NCBI RefSeq assembly: GCF_012848175.1
Contig: NZ_CP051651.1
Location: 3,286,001-3,350,000, forward strand
From: Xanthomonas campestris pv. badrii
Lineage (GTDB): Bacteria > Pseudomonadota > Gammaproteobacteria > Xanthomonadales > Xanthomonadaceae
Direction: 5' to 3'
DNA length: 64,000 nucleotides
Shown here: piece after piece, positions 9,191 through 20,088 of the stretch
Layout: each line of letters starts with the position of its first letter
Position numbering within the stretch: the first letter of the stretch is position 1
Made by a program: the position numbers and the translations under genes
Notes under the pieces: model-generated
Database searches by the model: none
What the model was told of the DNA's origin: nothing
The model's input: the letters and a program-made list of their open reading frames with translations, nothing else

Positions 9191-9445
9191 GATGGCCTCC
9201 CTGTAAAAGCCGCGAAACTTAACACACCCGTCACGTACCAAGGATGGCATTGCGGCATAGCCACCCTCCGTTTCCGGCATGTCTTACAGACAGTGCGGGA
9301 CAGTACGTACGCCTGCGTCTGGCGCGCCACCGGCAACGCAGACGGTCGCCACCCTAACCCGGTGGCGGTGAAGGCCGTTCTGCAGGATGCGCACCGACAC
9401 CGCCGATGTATCGCGCAAGCGAACGCGACGGCCGCGGCGTGTGGC

Positions 9446-10093
9446 TCACGCCCGCAGCAATGCCGCCAACTCGGCCGGCGTGCGGGCCAGCGCGCCGGCG
9501 CCGGCGGCACGCAACTCGGCTTCGTCGCCGAAGCCCCACAACACGCCGATGCTGTGGATGCCATGGTGATTGGCGCCGTCGATATCCATGCGGCGGTCGC
9601 CGATCATCACGCAGCCGGTCTTGTCGATCTCGAGGCGACGCACTGCTTCGGCGATCAGGTCCGGCTTGAAGCGGCGCTCGCCGTCCTCGCTGGCGCCGAT
9701 CACGTTCTCGAAGCAGGCACCGAATGGCAGATGCTCGACGATGCGGCGCGCATAGCGCTCATTCTTGGAGGTCACCACCGCCAGACGATGACCGGCGCGC
9801 TGCAGGCCGGTGACAACCTCGCCGATGCCGTCGAACACGCTGAGCTCGGTCCAGCCCACTGCGTCGTAGCGCTCGCGGTAGATGCCGAGTGCGCGCTGCA
9901 CCAGCGCCGGATTGTCGGGGAAGCACTCGGTGAAGCTGTCGCGCAGCGGTGGGCCGATCCAGGCGCGCAGGGTCTGCGGCGACGGACGCGGCTGGCCCAC
10001 CGTCTCGAAGGCATGCACGATGCTGGCGACGATGCCCGGTTCCGAATCGACCAGGGTGCCGTCCAGATCGAAGAACAGCGTGGCTGCGCTCAC
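9446..10093 (-). CDS. gph: HAD-family phosphatase, phosphoglycolate phosphatase-like
   Basis: 215 residues with all HAD motifs: [10 protein letters not shown] (nucleophile Asp), VVTSKNE, a Lys in FKPD, and [10 protein letters not shown]. The cap domain is of the Gph/PGMB type. The start is a GTG whose first bases overlap the pgk stop (GTGA), so it is translationally coupled to pgk. Removal of 2-phosphoglycolate or another glycolytic side product would suit that coupling; substrate specificity is inferred only. Confidence 0.8.
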   Translation of the reverse strand: MSAATLFFDLDGTLVDSEPGIVASIVHAFETVGQPRPSPQTLRAWIGPPLRDSFTECFPDNPALVQRALGIYRERYDAVGWTELSVFDGIGEVVTGLQRAGHRLAVVTSKNERYARRIVEHLPFGACFENVIGASEDGERRFKPDLIAEAVRRLEIDKTGCVMIGDRRMDIDGANHHGIHSIGVLWGFGDEAELRAAGAGALARTPAELAALLRA

Positions 10094-11265
10094 TTGCCGC
10101 GGGCCTCGAGCGCGGCCACCGCCGGCAGGATCTTGCCCTCCAGGAATTCCAGGAACGCACCGCCACCGGTGGAGATGTAGGTGACGTCCCGGGCGATGTC
10201 GTATTTGTCCACTGCCGCCAGGGTGTCGCCGCCGCCGGCAATGGAGAACGCCCTGGATGCGGCGATGGCGCGTGCCAAGGTTTCGGTGCCACGGCTGAAG
10301 GGCTCGAATTCGAACACGCCGACCGGCCCGTTCCACACCACCGTGCCGGCGTTGGCGATCAGCTCGGCGTAGCGCTGCGCGGTCTGCGGGCCGATATCCA
10401 GGATCAGGTCATCGGCCTCCACTGCGTCGAGCGATTTCACGCTGGCCGGCGCGTCGGGCAGGAACTGCTTGGCGACGACCACGTCGGTGGGCAGCGGAAT
10501 GTCGGCGCCGCGGGTCTTGGCATCGGCCACGATCTGGTTGGCGGTGGGAATCAGGTCCGGTTCGTTCAAGGACTTGCCCACATCATGTCCGGCCGCGGCG
10601 ATGAAGGTGTTGGCGATGCCACCTCCGACGATCAGCTGGTCGACCTTGTTGACCAGGTTGGACAGCAGCTCCAGCTTGGTGGAGACCTTGCTTCCGGCCA
10701 CGATCGCCAACAGCGGCTTGGCCGGGTTGTCCAGCGCCTTGGCCAGCGCGTCCAGTTCGGCCATCAACAACGGGCCGCCGGCGGCCACCGGCGCAAAGCG
10801 GATCACGCCATGCGTGGAGGCCTGCGCACGGTGCGCGGTACCGAAGGCGTCCATGACGAAGACATCGCACAGCGCGGCGTACTTGCGCGCCAGGGTCTGG
10901 TCATCCTTGCCCTCGCCGACATTCATGCGGCAGTTCTCCAGCAGCACCACCTGGCCCGGCGCGACATCCACGCCATCGACCCAGTCGCGCACCAGCGGCA
11001 CATCCACACCCAGCAAGGTGGTCAGGCGCGCGGCCACCGGCGCCAGCGAGTCCTCTTCGCTCCAGCTGCCTTCCTTCGGGCGACCAAGGTGCGAAGTGAC
11101 CATGACCGCCGCGCCCTTTTCCAGCGCCAGCTTGATGGTGGGCACCGAGGCGGTGATGCGCTGCTCGGAGGTGATCTGGCCGTTGTCGATCGGCACGTTG
11201 AGATCCTGGCGGATCAGCACGCGCTTGCCGGAGAGATCGAGGTCGGTCATACGGACAATGGACAT
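10090..11265 (-). CDS. pgk: Phosphoglycerate kinase
   Basis: 391 residues, full length. It transfers phosphate from 1,3-bisphosphoglycerate to ADP. N-terminal [13 protein letters not shown] and SHLGRP bind the 3-phosphoglycerate; [12 protein letters not shown] and the Gly-rich [13 protein letters not shown] near the C-terminus bind nucleotide. It overlaps the gph-like gene by four bases. Confidence 0.96.
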   Translation of the reverse strand: MSIVRMTDLDLSGKRVLIRQDLNVPIDNGQITSEQRITASVPTIKLALEKGAAVMVTSHLGRPKEGSWSEEDSLAPVAARLTTLLGVDVPLVRDWVDGVDVAPGQVVLLENCRMNVGEGKDDQTLARKYAALCDVFVMDAFGTAHRAQASTHGVIRFAPVAAGGPLLMAELDALAKALDNPAKPLLAIVAGSKVSTKLELLSNLVNKVDQLIVGGGIANTFIAAAGHDVGKSLNEPDLIPTANQIVADAKTRGADIPLPTDVVVAKQFLPDAPASVKSLDAVEADDLILDIGPQTAQRYAELIANAGTVVWNGPVGVFEFEPFSRGTETLARAIAASRAFSIAGGGDTLAAVDKYDIARDVTYISTGGGAFLEFLEGKILPAVAALEARGK

Positions 11266-11669
11266 GGGCTTGGCTCGCTAGTTCTGGGGATTAGGGAAGC
11301 GGGATTGGGGATTGGTATACGGCGCCGCGCGTGCGTGCACGCCCTGTGCGCGAAGCAATGGCGCGGCTGCGCCAGCCTGGCCGGGCGCCGCGGTTCACGA
11401 CGATGCCGCCCTTGCACCTGCGGCCGACGCCGGCGGCAGCGGCTCGGAGACCACAGTCTTGGCGGCGGGGATCGGGCAATCAGGGCTTGGAATCGGCCCG
11501 CCGTTCCGCAACCGGACAGTACGCTGGGCGGGCGCCGCTGCCGCAAGTGCGGATGGCGCGGACGGTGGTCGGTCGGACACGACGGGCAATGCGACTGCCT
11601 TGGCGACGGGGGACGCCCATTGTCGGACCTTCGCGCCGCAGCGGCAAACCGGCTGCGGCGCGTGCCGGC
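11266..11669. other. Intergenic pgk / DUF3999 gene, no gene seen
   Basis: About 400 bases. A short degenerate copy of the 7-bp repeat (GGGGATTAGGGAAGCGGGATT and following, 11286-11316) sits next to the pgk start. A GC-rich imperfect hairpin at about 11635-11661 may end the DUF3999 transcript. Overlapping frames on both strands are low-complexity and lack ribosome-binding sites. Confidence 0.5.
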
Positions 11670-13019
11670 TCAGGCCTTGCGATTGGCGCCGTTGCTGCGC
11701 AGCAGACTCACGGCAAAACCGCCCACCAGCAAGGCGCCCCCCACCAGTAACGCCCACAGCAGCCAGCGCTTCCAATCGTGCGGGACGGCCGCCGGTTGCA
11801 GTGCCGCCTCACCCGCCAACGGTTGCGCGCGGGCCGCCACCGCGGCCTGGGCTGGCTGCCACTGCGTGCCGCGCTGCTGCCGCAGCGCCTGCAACATGTC
11901 CGCCAGCGGTGCATCGCCACGCTGGACGCGCGCGCTGCCGGCAACCAGCGCGTACGGCGGCTTGCCCTGGGCAAGAAACATCAGGCGTTCGGGCTGGTAA
12001 GCCACCCGCAACGCGGGGACCGCAGTGCTGCGCCCCTGGGCCGCCACCAGACGCCATTGGCGATCGCGCACCGGCGCGGACAGCCGCTGCGGCGGCGAGC
12101 TGCGGCGACCGAGCCGATAGGCCAACCAGGGGCCAGCCCGCCGCAGCCATACCGCATCATCGGTCTGGCGGCTGTCCACGTTCCACTGCACTGCCTCGGC
12201 CTGGCCGCCACCGACATCCAATTGCGTGATCGGGAAGCGGCCCGGCAGGACGTAGGTCACCGCGGTGTCCTGCGCGGTGCCGGGCAGGTCCAGCCATGTG
12301 AGTTGCGCAGGTGTGGTGAGGCCGTCGAGCTCTGCCTCCACCGCCCGCAGCGCCGGCAGGCTGCCCGACACCGGCACGATGCGCAGGTAGCGGGCGCCGC
12401 CGTCCACGGCGATGCGGCGTTGCTGCAGCCGCTGCGCCTGATTGTCCAGCGCCATGACCGTGGCATCGGAGGCCAGCACGCGCCAGTCGCGCAGATCGTC
12501 GCTGCCTTCCACCCGCAGCTGCGCCTGGACCGGCGTGTCGCCCGCCCAGTCCAGCCACAGCGCGCGCGGGCGATCGCCCAGCGCGCTGGCATCGATCAAC
12601 CAACTGCTGCCCGCAGCAGAAGCTGCAGAGGTTCCGGTAGCCAAACGCCCTTCCAGGCGTCGCACCGCGCCGCTGGCATCGCGCTCGGCAATCAGCTGCA
12701 GATCGCCCTTGCCGGTTGCCGTACCTTCGGGCACTGCGAAGACCGGCAAGCGGTGCCGGCGCGGTGCCGCCACCGGTGCCGCGTCGACAGGCAGCGCGGC
12801 GGTGGGCATTTCTTCGCCACGCGCATCGATCACCGTGATATCGCGCGCTGCTGCGTCATGCGCAGTGCGATACACCGCCTCATTCAAGGTCAGCTGATAC
12901 AGACCGTCGTCGGACGCAGCCAGCTGCAAGGGCCATCGCTGCCGATAGTCCGGGCGGACATCGGCGGCCTGCGTCATCAGCGGCACCAGCAACAGCCATC
13001 CGCAATGCCGTGCATTCAT
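11670..13019 (-). CDS. DUF3999-family exported, membrane-anchored protein
   Basis: 449 residues. It has an N-terminal signal peptide (WLLLVPLMTQAADV), a long beta-rich periplasmic part, and a single C-terminal membrane segment (LLWALLVGGALLVGGFAVSLL) with a short basic tail. The architecture matches the DUF3999 family, which is regularly found next to DUF2339 proteins. Its ATG overlaps the stop of the DUF2339 gene (ATGA), so the two are made together. Molecular function is unknown. Confidence 0.8.
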   Translation of the reverse strand: MNARHCGWLLLVPLMTQAADVRPDYRQRWPLQLAASDDGLYQLTLNEAVYRTAHDAAARDITVIDARGEEMPTAALPVDAAPVAAPRRHRLPVFAVPEGTATGKGDLQLIAERDASGAVRRLEGRLATGTSAASAAGSSWLIDASALGDRPRALWLDWAGDTPVQAQLRVEGSDDLRDWRVLASDATVMALDNQAQRLQQRRIAVDGGARYLRIVPVSGSLPALRAVEAELDGLTTPAQLTWLDLPGTAQDTAVTYVLPGRFPITQLDVGGGQAEAVQWNVDSRQTDDAVWLRRAGPWLAYRLGRRSSPPQRLSAPVRDRQWRLVAAQGRSTAVPALRVAYQPERLMFLAQGKPPYALVAGSARVQRGDAPLADMLQALRQQRGTQWQPAQAAVAARAQPLAGEAALQPAAVPHDWKRWLLWALLVGGALLVGGFAVSLLRSNGANRKA

Positions 13020-15847
13020 GCCTGATCCTTCGCCGCGCTGTCGTCGCCGGCAACGCGTTGTTCAACGATGGCACGCGGCGGCGCCGGTGCCAGATATCCC
13101 ACCACGGTGCACAACAGCCCGTAGGCCATGAACGAGCCAATGCCAAGCAGATTGCCCAGATGCTGGCGATCGATGAGTACCAGCTTGGCCAGCACCAGCC
13201 CCATCAGCAACGCCCCACCCAGCCACAGCCCGCGCTGGCCGCGCCGCGAACCGATCACCCAGCCCAGCACGCCGAGCACGCTCCACACGATGGTGAGACT
13301 GGTCTGCGACAACGTCGCTTCCACCAGCCGCGCGTCCCACGCCACCCCACCCCAGTGGTGCACGCTGTGCAACGTACTGCCGGTGATCATGGCCCATCCC
13401 AGCGCCCCCAGCGTGGTGACCCGCCAGCTGTGCAGCGCCGACGGTGCATGCCCGGACCAGGCCCAGCGTGCGAACAAGGCCAGCACGGCCAGTTGCGCCA
13501 GCTCGGCTGGATTGAGCAGCGGCACCCACGGCAAGGGCGCCGGGCTGGCCGGGTCCAGCACTGCAATCAACCAGTCGATGCCCAGGACCGCAAACACGCA
13601 GCCCAGCAAGGCATTGCGCGTGGGCGCGAACGACGCTCCCTGCGGCCACGCCAGCCACGGCCAGCGCACCAAGCCGACCGCGGCCACTGCCAACCAGGGG
13701 GTCGCCAGCAAGGCGCAGCGCCAGCCATTGGCAAGAGCGAAGGCATCCGCCAGCCAGGCCGCGCCCAGCGACACCACCGCCGGCCACAACAGCCACCAGA
13801 TGAACTGCGCCACGATCGCGCCGGTGCCGGGCTGCATGCGCAGGCACCACAGGCCACGCACGCCTGCCAGCGCGAACGCCAGCCAGGCCAGTGCGCCCCA
13901 ATGCGCAAACGGCTGCATGTGCGCGTGGTTCTGCCACACCGCCAACGGCGCGCCCAGCGCCAACCCTGCCACGACGGTCCAGACCAGGGCCGCTGCGGGC
14001 CGGCGCCGATGCACCTCGGCCGCCAACCACACGCTGAGCGCAACGAAGCCCAGCAGCAGATCCGGCTCGCTACGCACATCTCCGGCAAAGCGCAGGATCT
14101 CGTGCACTCCGCACAGCGTCCACCAGCCCAGTCCCCACAGATACGCCACCAACGCGCGGCGCGGCTGCCCGGCATCGCGCAGGAACCAGGCGCTGGCCCA
14201 GCCGGCAATGGCGAGCAGCAACGCGCTCATGCAGGTGGCATTGGCCACCGCCACGGCGTCGTACCGCCAGGCATCCACGCCGAAGGCGACGCCGACGGCC
14301 GCCAGCAGCTGCAATGCGACACCGCTGACCTGCGGGACCCGTCGTTGCTGGCGCAAGCCCAGCCACAGCAAGCCCGCACCTTCCAGCGCGAACACACTGG
14401 CAGTGGCGCGGGCCGACAACGCCAGCGGCACCGCCAGCGTGGCGAAGCCGACCGCCAGCATCGCATGCGCTTCGCCAAGCAGCCGCGTGGACGCACGGCG
14501 CAGCAGCCACCGTGCCAGACCTGCGTAGACCGCAGCCACCGCCACCGCACACAACGCCAACGGCAGACGCTCGCCTTCCAGCAGACGCGCCTGCAACGCA
14601 AAGGCCACCAGCGGCGTGGCGAACAACAGGCTGCCATCGATCACCCAGCCCGCGCTGCCGTCACCGCGCCGTGCGTGCAGGACCGGGATGGCCACGTACA
14701 TGGCGAAGAACAGCAACAGGAACGGCTCGGTGGTGGCAAATTTCGCCGGGCTGTACTGCAGCGCGCCCCATAGCGTGGCGATGCCGAAGGTGAAGGCGAA
14801 TCCCAGCAGGTTGAGCACCCGCCACGGCCGCGTCCAGGCGATGGCCACGATGCCGGCGTTGAGCACGGCGTAGTACGAGAACAGCGCAACGTGGTCGCCG
14901 CTGCCGGTGGAGAGCCAGATCGGCGCCAGGAAACCGGCCAGCACGCCCAACACCGCCAGCGTGCGCGATTCCTGCAGCACCGCCAGCACACACATGCCCG
15001 CAATCAGCACCACGCTGATGCCCATCGCCAGGCCTGCGCCCAGCAATGCGTACAACTTGAATGCCGCGAACACCGTCAACAGCAATCCACCAATGGCGCC
15101 CCCCTGCAACGCCAACGCGAACCCGGGGCGTTGCAGCCGCTGCTTCCAGCCGAACACCAGCCCGGCAAGCGCCAGGACGCTGATGCCGGCCAGCCGCAGT
15201 TCGATCGGCATGCGCATCCAGCCCTGGTCGCTGGCGTACTTCAACAACGCCGCCACACCGGCCAGCAACACCAGCATGCCCACCTTGACCGGCACGTTGC
15301 CTTCGGTGAACCAGCGTTTGACCGCACCAAGCGCGCGCATGACCGGGTCCGGACCGGCCGGCGCGTCGGACCACGGTTGCGACTGTTGCTGTTGCGGTTG
15401 CGGTTGCGGTTGCGGTTGCGGTTGCGGTTGCGGTGGTTGCGATCGCGCGCGTGATGATGCGTCGCCCTGCGCGGCGGCTGCCGAAAGCGCATCCGCGCCA
15501 GCCGCGGCAGGAAGTAGCGGCGGCAGCGGCACGCCTGTATCGGTTTGCGCATCCAGCACGACCGCGGGCGCACCGGCAGGGATTGCTGCATCGGCAGCCC
15601 CCCCATCCATTGCCTCAGACGTGCCGGATGCAGGCCATTGCTGCCTGGGCGCCGGGGCTGGCTGTATCGCCGGCTCTGCCGCCGCCATTGGCGCTACTGC
15701 ATCCGCAGCGCCAGCCTGCCAGTGCGCGAGCCGCTGCTCCAGCGTATCCACGCGCCGCCGCAATCCGGCGATCCACACCAGCGCAATCACCACGCCCACC
15801 GGTACCGCGAGCAGCACCAGCACGATCAATCCAATCAGTGCTTCCAA
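13016..15847 (-). CDS. DUF2339-family large polytopic membrane protein
   Basis: About 943 residues from the TTG at 15847 (LEALIGLIVLVLLAVPVGVV is the usual family start); an in-frame ATG at 15925 would add 26 residues. One N-terminal membrane helix is followed by a short coiled stretch (RRVDTLEQRL) and a low-complexity Pro/Gln region. Then come some two dozen predicted membrane helices. The Gln-Pro stretch is encoded by a pure CGGTTG hexanucleotide repeat (15395-15430). Function is unknown; the conserved pairing with DUF3999 suggests an envelope complex. Confidence 0.82.
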   Translation of the reverse strand: MEALIGLIVLVLLAVPVGVVIALVWIAGLRRRVDTLEQRLAHWQAGAADAVAPMAAAEPAIQPAPAPRQQWPASGTSEAMDGGAADAAIPAGAPAVVLDAQTDTGVPLPPLLPAAAGADALSAAAAQGDASSRARSQPPQPQPQPQPQPQPQQQQSQPWSDAPAGPDPVMRALGAVKRWFTEGNVPVKVGMLVLLAGVAALLKYASDQGWMRMPIELRLAGISVLALAGLVFGWKQRLQRPGFALALQGGAIGGLLLTVFAAFKLYALLGAGLAMGISVVLIAGMCVLAVLQESRTLAVLGVLAGFLAPIWLSTGSGDHVALFSYYAVLNAGIVAIAWTRPWRVLNLLGFAFTFGIATLWGALQYSPAKFATTEPFLLLFFAMYVAIPVLHARRGDGSAGWVIDGSLLFATPLVAFALQARLLEGERLPLALCAVAVAAVYAGLARWLLRRASTRLLGEAHAMLAVGFATLAVPLALSARATASVFALEGAGLLWLGLRQQRRVPQVSGVALQLLAAVGVAFGVDAWRYDAVAVANATCMSALLLAIAGWASAWFLRDAGQPRRALVAYLWGLGWWTLCGVHEILRFAGDVRSEPDLLLGFVALSVWLAAEVHRRRPAAALVWTVVAGLALGAPLAVWQNHAHMQPFAHWGALAWLAFALAGVRGLWCLRMQPGTGAIVAQFIWWLLWPAVVSLGAAWLADAFALANGWRCALLATPWLAVAAVGLVRWPWLAWPQGASFAPTRNALLGCVFAVLGIDWLIAVLDPASPAPLPWVPLLNPAELAQLAVLALFARWAWSGHAPSALHSWRVTTLGALGWAMITGSTLHSVHHWGGVAWDARLVEATLSQTSLTIVWSVLGVLGWVIGSRRGQRGLWLGGALLMGLVLAKLVLIDRQHLGNLLGIGSFMAYGLLCTVVGYLAPAPPRAIVEQRVAGDDSAAKDQA
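15395..15430. repeat. In-frame hexanucleotide repeat in the DUF2339 gene
   Basis: Six perfect CGGTTG units encode a Gln-Pro run on the minus strand. Changes in unit number would lengthen or shorten the linker without breaking the frame. Confidence 0.93.
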
Positions 15848-16008
15848 TGTATTGCCCCGCAAGCCGGCATCCGGCCGAGTGCGCGCACCATACAGCCTCG
15901 GCCTGCCCTTGGGCAGGCGGGCCATGCCATTGAAACAATATCTGGCAACTGCAGTGGCCGCCAGATAGCGGAACAGTCGCCACCGGCGAGCATTCCGCCA
16001 TCAACAAA

Positions 16009-16030
16009 AACGCCCGGAAGGCCGGGCGTT
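16009..16030 (-). terminator. Terminator of the exported protein gene at 16038
   Basis: A 9-bp stem (AACGCCCGG / CCGGGCGTT) with a 4-base loop. The minus strand runs on into five or more U. Confidence 0.8.
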
Positions 16031-16037
16031 GGATAGG

Positions 16038-16511
16038 TTATTCGCGATAACCGCTGTCGTTCTTGTTGTGAATGATCCAGATCAGATTGCCGCCGGTATC
16101 CATCGACTTGCCGGCAAATACCAGACGACCCTGGCCCTTGTAGGCCATTTCGTGACGGTAGCGGTCGCCACCGTAGAAGAACGGGATAAATGCCTTACCG
16201 GTGACATACGACCCCTGGTCGGTCGGCTGACCAATCAAGTCGGTCACCTGCTTCATCGGCATACCGATCTTGAGCTGGGTGAACTTGCTGCCGGGCGCCG
16301 GCTTGCCGGTGATCTCGCCCTCATAATCGTTGACGCCCTTGACGGTCTCGCCGTAGCCGGCTTCGACCTGCGAAGAGTTGGTGACCTCTCCATCAGCATT
16401 CATCCACGCCGGCGTACCGGTCTGCTTCTTGGCGACTGCGAGGGGAACGACGCCTGCGGCCGACACCGCGGCCAGTACCAAAATGGCGGTCCATTTACCG
16501 AGAACTTGCAT
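16038..16511 (-). CDS. Small exported protein, BamE/SmpA-like fold likely
   Basis: 157 residues with a signal peptide (residues 1 to ~27, ending PLAVAKK). The segment FTQLKIGMPMKQVTDLIGQP has the Gly-Met...V...GxP pattern of the BamE/OmlA fold, which often binds other envelope proteins. The start MQVLGKW follows AGGAGAGG. The upstream neighbour at 16749 is divergent and shares the W/G-rich small-protein style. Function is unknown. Confidence 0.7.
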   Translation of the reverse strand: MQVLGKWTAILVLAAVSAAGVVPLAVAKKQTGTPAWMNADGEVTNSSQVEAGYGETVKGVNDYEGEITGKPAPGSKFTQLKIGMPMKQVTDLIGQPTDQGSYVTGKAFIPFFYGGDRYRHEMAYKGQGRLVFAGKSMDTGGNLIWIIHNKNDSGYRE

Positions 16512-16748
16512 TTCACCTCTCCTTGAATCCATGTGTCCCATAACGTCCTATGCGGGCCAGCGTGGGAACGATCGCCGGCCAGCAGAGGCATTAGTGCACG
16601 AGCCGGCAGCGATGTCCACGTCATGGCACGGCGCGCAGTGGGCCGCTTGCGCAGTGCCCGGACCGATGGTAAAAATCGCACGCGCACGCGAAGACCTCGC
16701 CGCGAAGCGCTCTCCTTTGGAACCACTGTCTTACAAGGAAGTATCGCC

Positions 16749-17234
16749 ATGCATCGCTCGTTCCGGAGCCAGGTCGTCCTGGCAGTCTGTGCGTCCACCC
16801 TGTTGATCGCGGCGCCGCCAGCATCTGCCGACCTGTTCGGCACCGCCGAAAGCGTCGCCCGCAGCTGGATCGGTCACGACGCCAGCGAGCTGATGATGCA
16901 ATGGCCGGTAGGAAAAGGACTTTATACGTCCGAAAACACCGAGACGCAGGAAACAGCCTACACCTACAACTTCGGCATCGAAGCGCACTACCGCACCAAT
17001 TACTGGACCACGCAAGGGGGAGTTATCGGCATGGCCGGCGGAGGCAATGGCATAGCACGCACGCCGATTTTTGAGCAAAACCAGCATAGCGAGGAAGTCT
17101 TCGTTCCCGCCGAACATCACTGCGAAATCACCTTCATCGCCGACTCGAGCGGCACCATCACCCGATACGATTTCGGCGGCAGCAAATGCAACGACCATGT
17201 ACGCAGCTGGGGGCGCCCCAAGCGCAAAAAATAG
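16749..17234 (+). CDS. Small exported protein of an uncharacterised family
   Basis: 161 residues with a cleavable signal peptide (to about PPASADL). The mature part has a WIGHDASELMMQWP start and a two-cysteine end (CEITFIADSSG...GSKC). This arrangement recurs in small proteobacterial envelope proteins of unknown role. The start is set by AAGGA before ATG 16749; the frame is open upstream but not protein-like. The C-terminus is very basic (RPKRKK). It is followed 46 bases later by a glycine-zipper protein on the same strand. Confidence 0.7.
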   Translation: MHRSFRSQVVLAVCASTLLIAAPPASADLFGTAESVARSWIGHDASELMMQWPVGKGLYTSENTETQETAYTYNFGIEAHYRTNYWTTQGGVIGMAGGGNGIARTPIFEQNQHSEEVFVPAEHHCEITFIADSSGTITRYDFGGSKCNDHVRSWGRPKRKK

Positions 17235-17280
17235 TGGCATTACGCGCCCGACATCGATCCATACAACAAGGAACGCCTGG

Positions 17281-17739
17281 ATGAAAACAAACAATTGGAT
17301 GTGCCGTAGCGCATCCCTTGCGCTTGCACTCGCGCAAGGGATGCTCGTCGTGCCGGCCATGGCCGAATCGGCACGGCATGGGACCATTGCGGCGCTGGAA
17401 CCCATCGAAAACAAAGGGGAAAATGTTCCGGAGCGCAACAAGAGGCTCAAGAACGCAGCCTCCAACTTTGGTGGCATTGCCGGCAGCTTTCTCGGCCTCA
17501 AGGCCAATAGCGCGGTTGGCGCAGAAGCCGGAGCAGCGGCAGGTACGTACGCCGGCACCCAGGTGGGCGACAGGGTCATCGGCAACGGAGTCGCCTCGCA
17601 CTACATGTTGAAGATCCGTTTCGACAACAAGTCGCAGGTCGTCGTGACAAAGCCGAGCGCCGAAGTCTCCGGCCTGGCCGTCGGCAGCCGGGTCGCGGTC
17701 ACCGGCAAGGGCGAAGATATGCGCATCACTGCGGAATAG
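17281..17739 (+). CDS. Exported glycine-zipper protein (SlyB-like)
   Basis: 152 residues. A signal peptide (ending VVPAMAES) is followed by a basic stretch and then a Gly/Ala-rich hydrophobic double segment (NFGGIAGSFLG, GAEAGAAAGTYAGTQVGDRV), the pattern of glycine-zipper 2TM proteins such as SlyB/PcP. A small beta domain closes the protein. No lipobox cysteine is seen, unlike true SlyB. AAGGAA precedes the ATG. A role in the outer membrane is inferred from the family. Confidence 0.72.
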   Translation: MKTNNWMCRSASLALALAQGMLVVPAMAESARHGTIAALEPIENKGENVPERNKRLKNAASNFGGIAGSFLGLKANSAVGAEAGAAAGTYAGTQVGDRVIGNGVASHYMLKIRFDNKSQVVVTKPSAEVSGLAVGSRVAVTGKGEDMRITAE

Positions 17740-17763
17740 GCGCCTGCCAGAGATGGTCTTGGG

Positions 17764-17797
17764 AAATAAAAAAGCGCCCGAAGGCGCTTTTTTATTT
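17764..17797. terminator. Bidirectional terminator between the glycine-zipper gene and gap
   Basis: A perfect 15-bp stem (AAATAAAAAAGCGCC / GGCGCTTTTTTATTT) around CGAA gives a U run in both directions, serving both converging genes. Confidence 0.93.
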
Positions 17798-17813
17798 CGT
17801 GCGAAACGGCCGA

Positions 17814-19279
<1,466 letters not shown>

Positions 19280-19792
19280 ATGCGCCGCATCCTGTTCTCT
19301 CTGACGTTGGCCCTGGCTGCCACTCCGGCGCTGGCCGGCGGCGTCATGCACTACACCGAGAAGGCGTCGCTGCCGGCCGATGGTCAAGCGCGCGAAGTCG
19401 CCGCACTGTTCGATACCTGGAATGCGGCGCTGGCCACGGGCAACCCGCACAAGGTGGCCGACCTGTATGCACCCGATGGCGTGCTGCTGCCGACGGTGTC
19501 CAACGAGGTGCGCGCCTCGCGTTCGCAGATCGAAAACTACTTCGAGATGTTCCTGACCAAGAAGCCCAAGGGCGTGATCAATTACCGCACCGTGCGCGTG
19601 CTCGATGACGACAGCGCCGTGGATGCCGGTGTCTACACCTTCACCCTGACCGACAAGAACGGCAAGCAGAGCGATGTGCAGGCGCGCTACACCTTCGTGT
19701 ACGAGAAGCGCGACGGCAAGTGGCTGATCATCAACCACCACAGCTCGGCGATGCCGGAAGTGGACGCGCCGACGGTCGCCAAGGCCAAATAA
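19280..19792 (+). CDS. Exported NTF2-like protein (SgcJ/EcaC, DUF4440/CaMKII-association type)
   Basis: 170 residues. A signal peptide (to about TPALAGG) is followed by one cone-shaped NTF2-like domain: AREVAALFDTWNAALATG, DLYAPDGVLLP, and the closing strands ARYTFVYEKRDGKWLIINHH. This fold is used by enzymes and by small-molecule-binding proteins, and the sequence does not tell which. An AACACGGAGATT ribosome-binding region precedes the ATG. It is followed by the ompW pair but separated from it by about 300 bases. Confidence 0.8.
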   Translation: MRRILFSLTLALAATPALAGGVMHYTEKASLPADGQAREVAALFDTWNAALATGNPHKVADLYAPDGVLLPTVSNEVRASRSQIENYFEMFLTKKPKGVINYRTVRVLDDDSAVDAGVYTFTLTDKNGKQSDVQARYTFVYEKRDGKWLIINHHSSAMPEVDAPTVAKAK

Positions 19793-20014
19793 GCGCCCTC
19801 GCAGAACAGCGCGCCATCGACGATCTGCGCGCTTCCCATGCCACTGTCGGGACACCTCACCTCCCGACAGTGGCGTGACCGGCAACGCGCCGGGTGCCAA
19901 AGGCGACACGCACCTGCAACCGGTCCGCGCCAGGCGGCGTTGCGGCCACTGCACCTCAGCGCTGCCGCAGCAGCGGCAGCGTGAGGACCCGCAGCACCGA
20001 CGCCCTCCCCTGGT

Positions 20015-20028
20015 TTGATCAGGATCAA
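20015..20028. promoter_or_regulatory. FNR/ANR-type box upstream of ompW
   Basis: TTGATCAGGATCAA matches the FNR/ANR consensus TTGAT-N4-ATCAA exactly. It lies about 60 bases before the ompW start. FNR/ANR control of ompW-type genes is known in E. coli (ompW) and Pseudomonas (oprG). Confidence 0.7.
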
Positions 20029-20088
20029 GGCAATGCCGGGACAAACCCACAAGACTTCGCCCATCCCCTGCACACAACGAGAGTTCCC

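Noticed and set aside
7535..10180. An 881-residue open frame on the plus strand opposite pyk and the gph-like gene
   Set aside because: It is the complement of two clear minus-strand genes, is His/Arg/Gly-rich, and has no ribosome-binding site or family signature. High GC creates long antisense frames.
13010..14773. A 587-residue plus-strand frame opposite the DUF2339 gene
   Set aside because: Gln/Arg/His-rich shadow; the membrane helices are clear on the minus strand.
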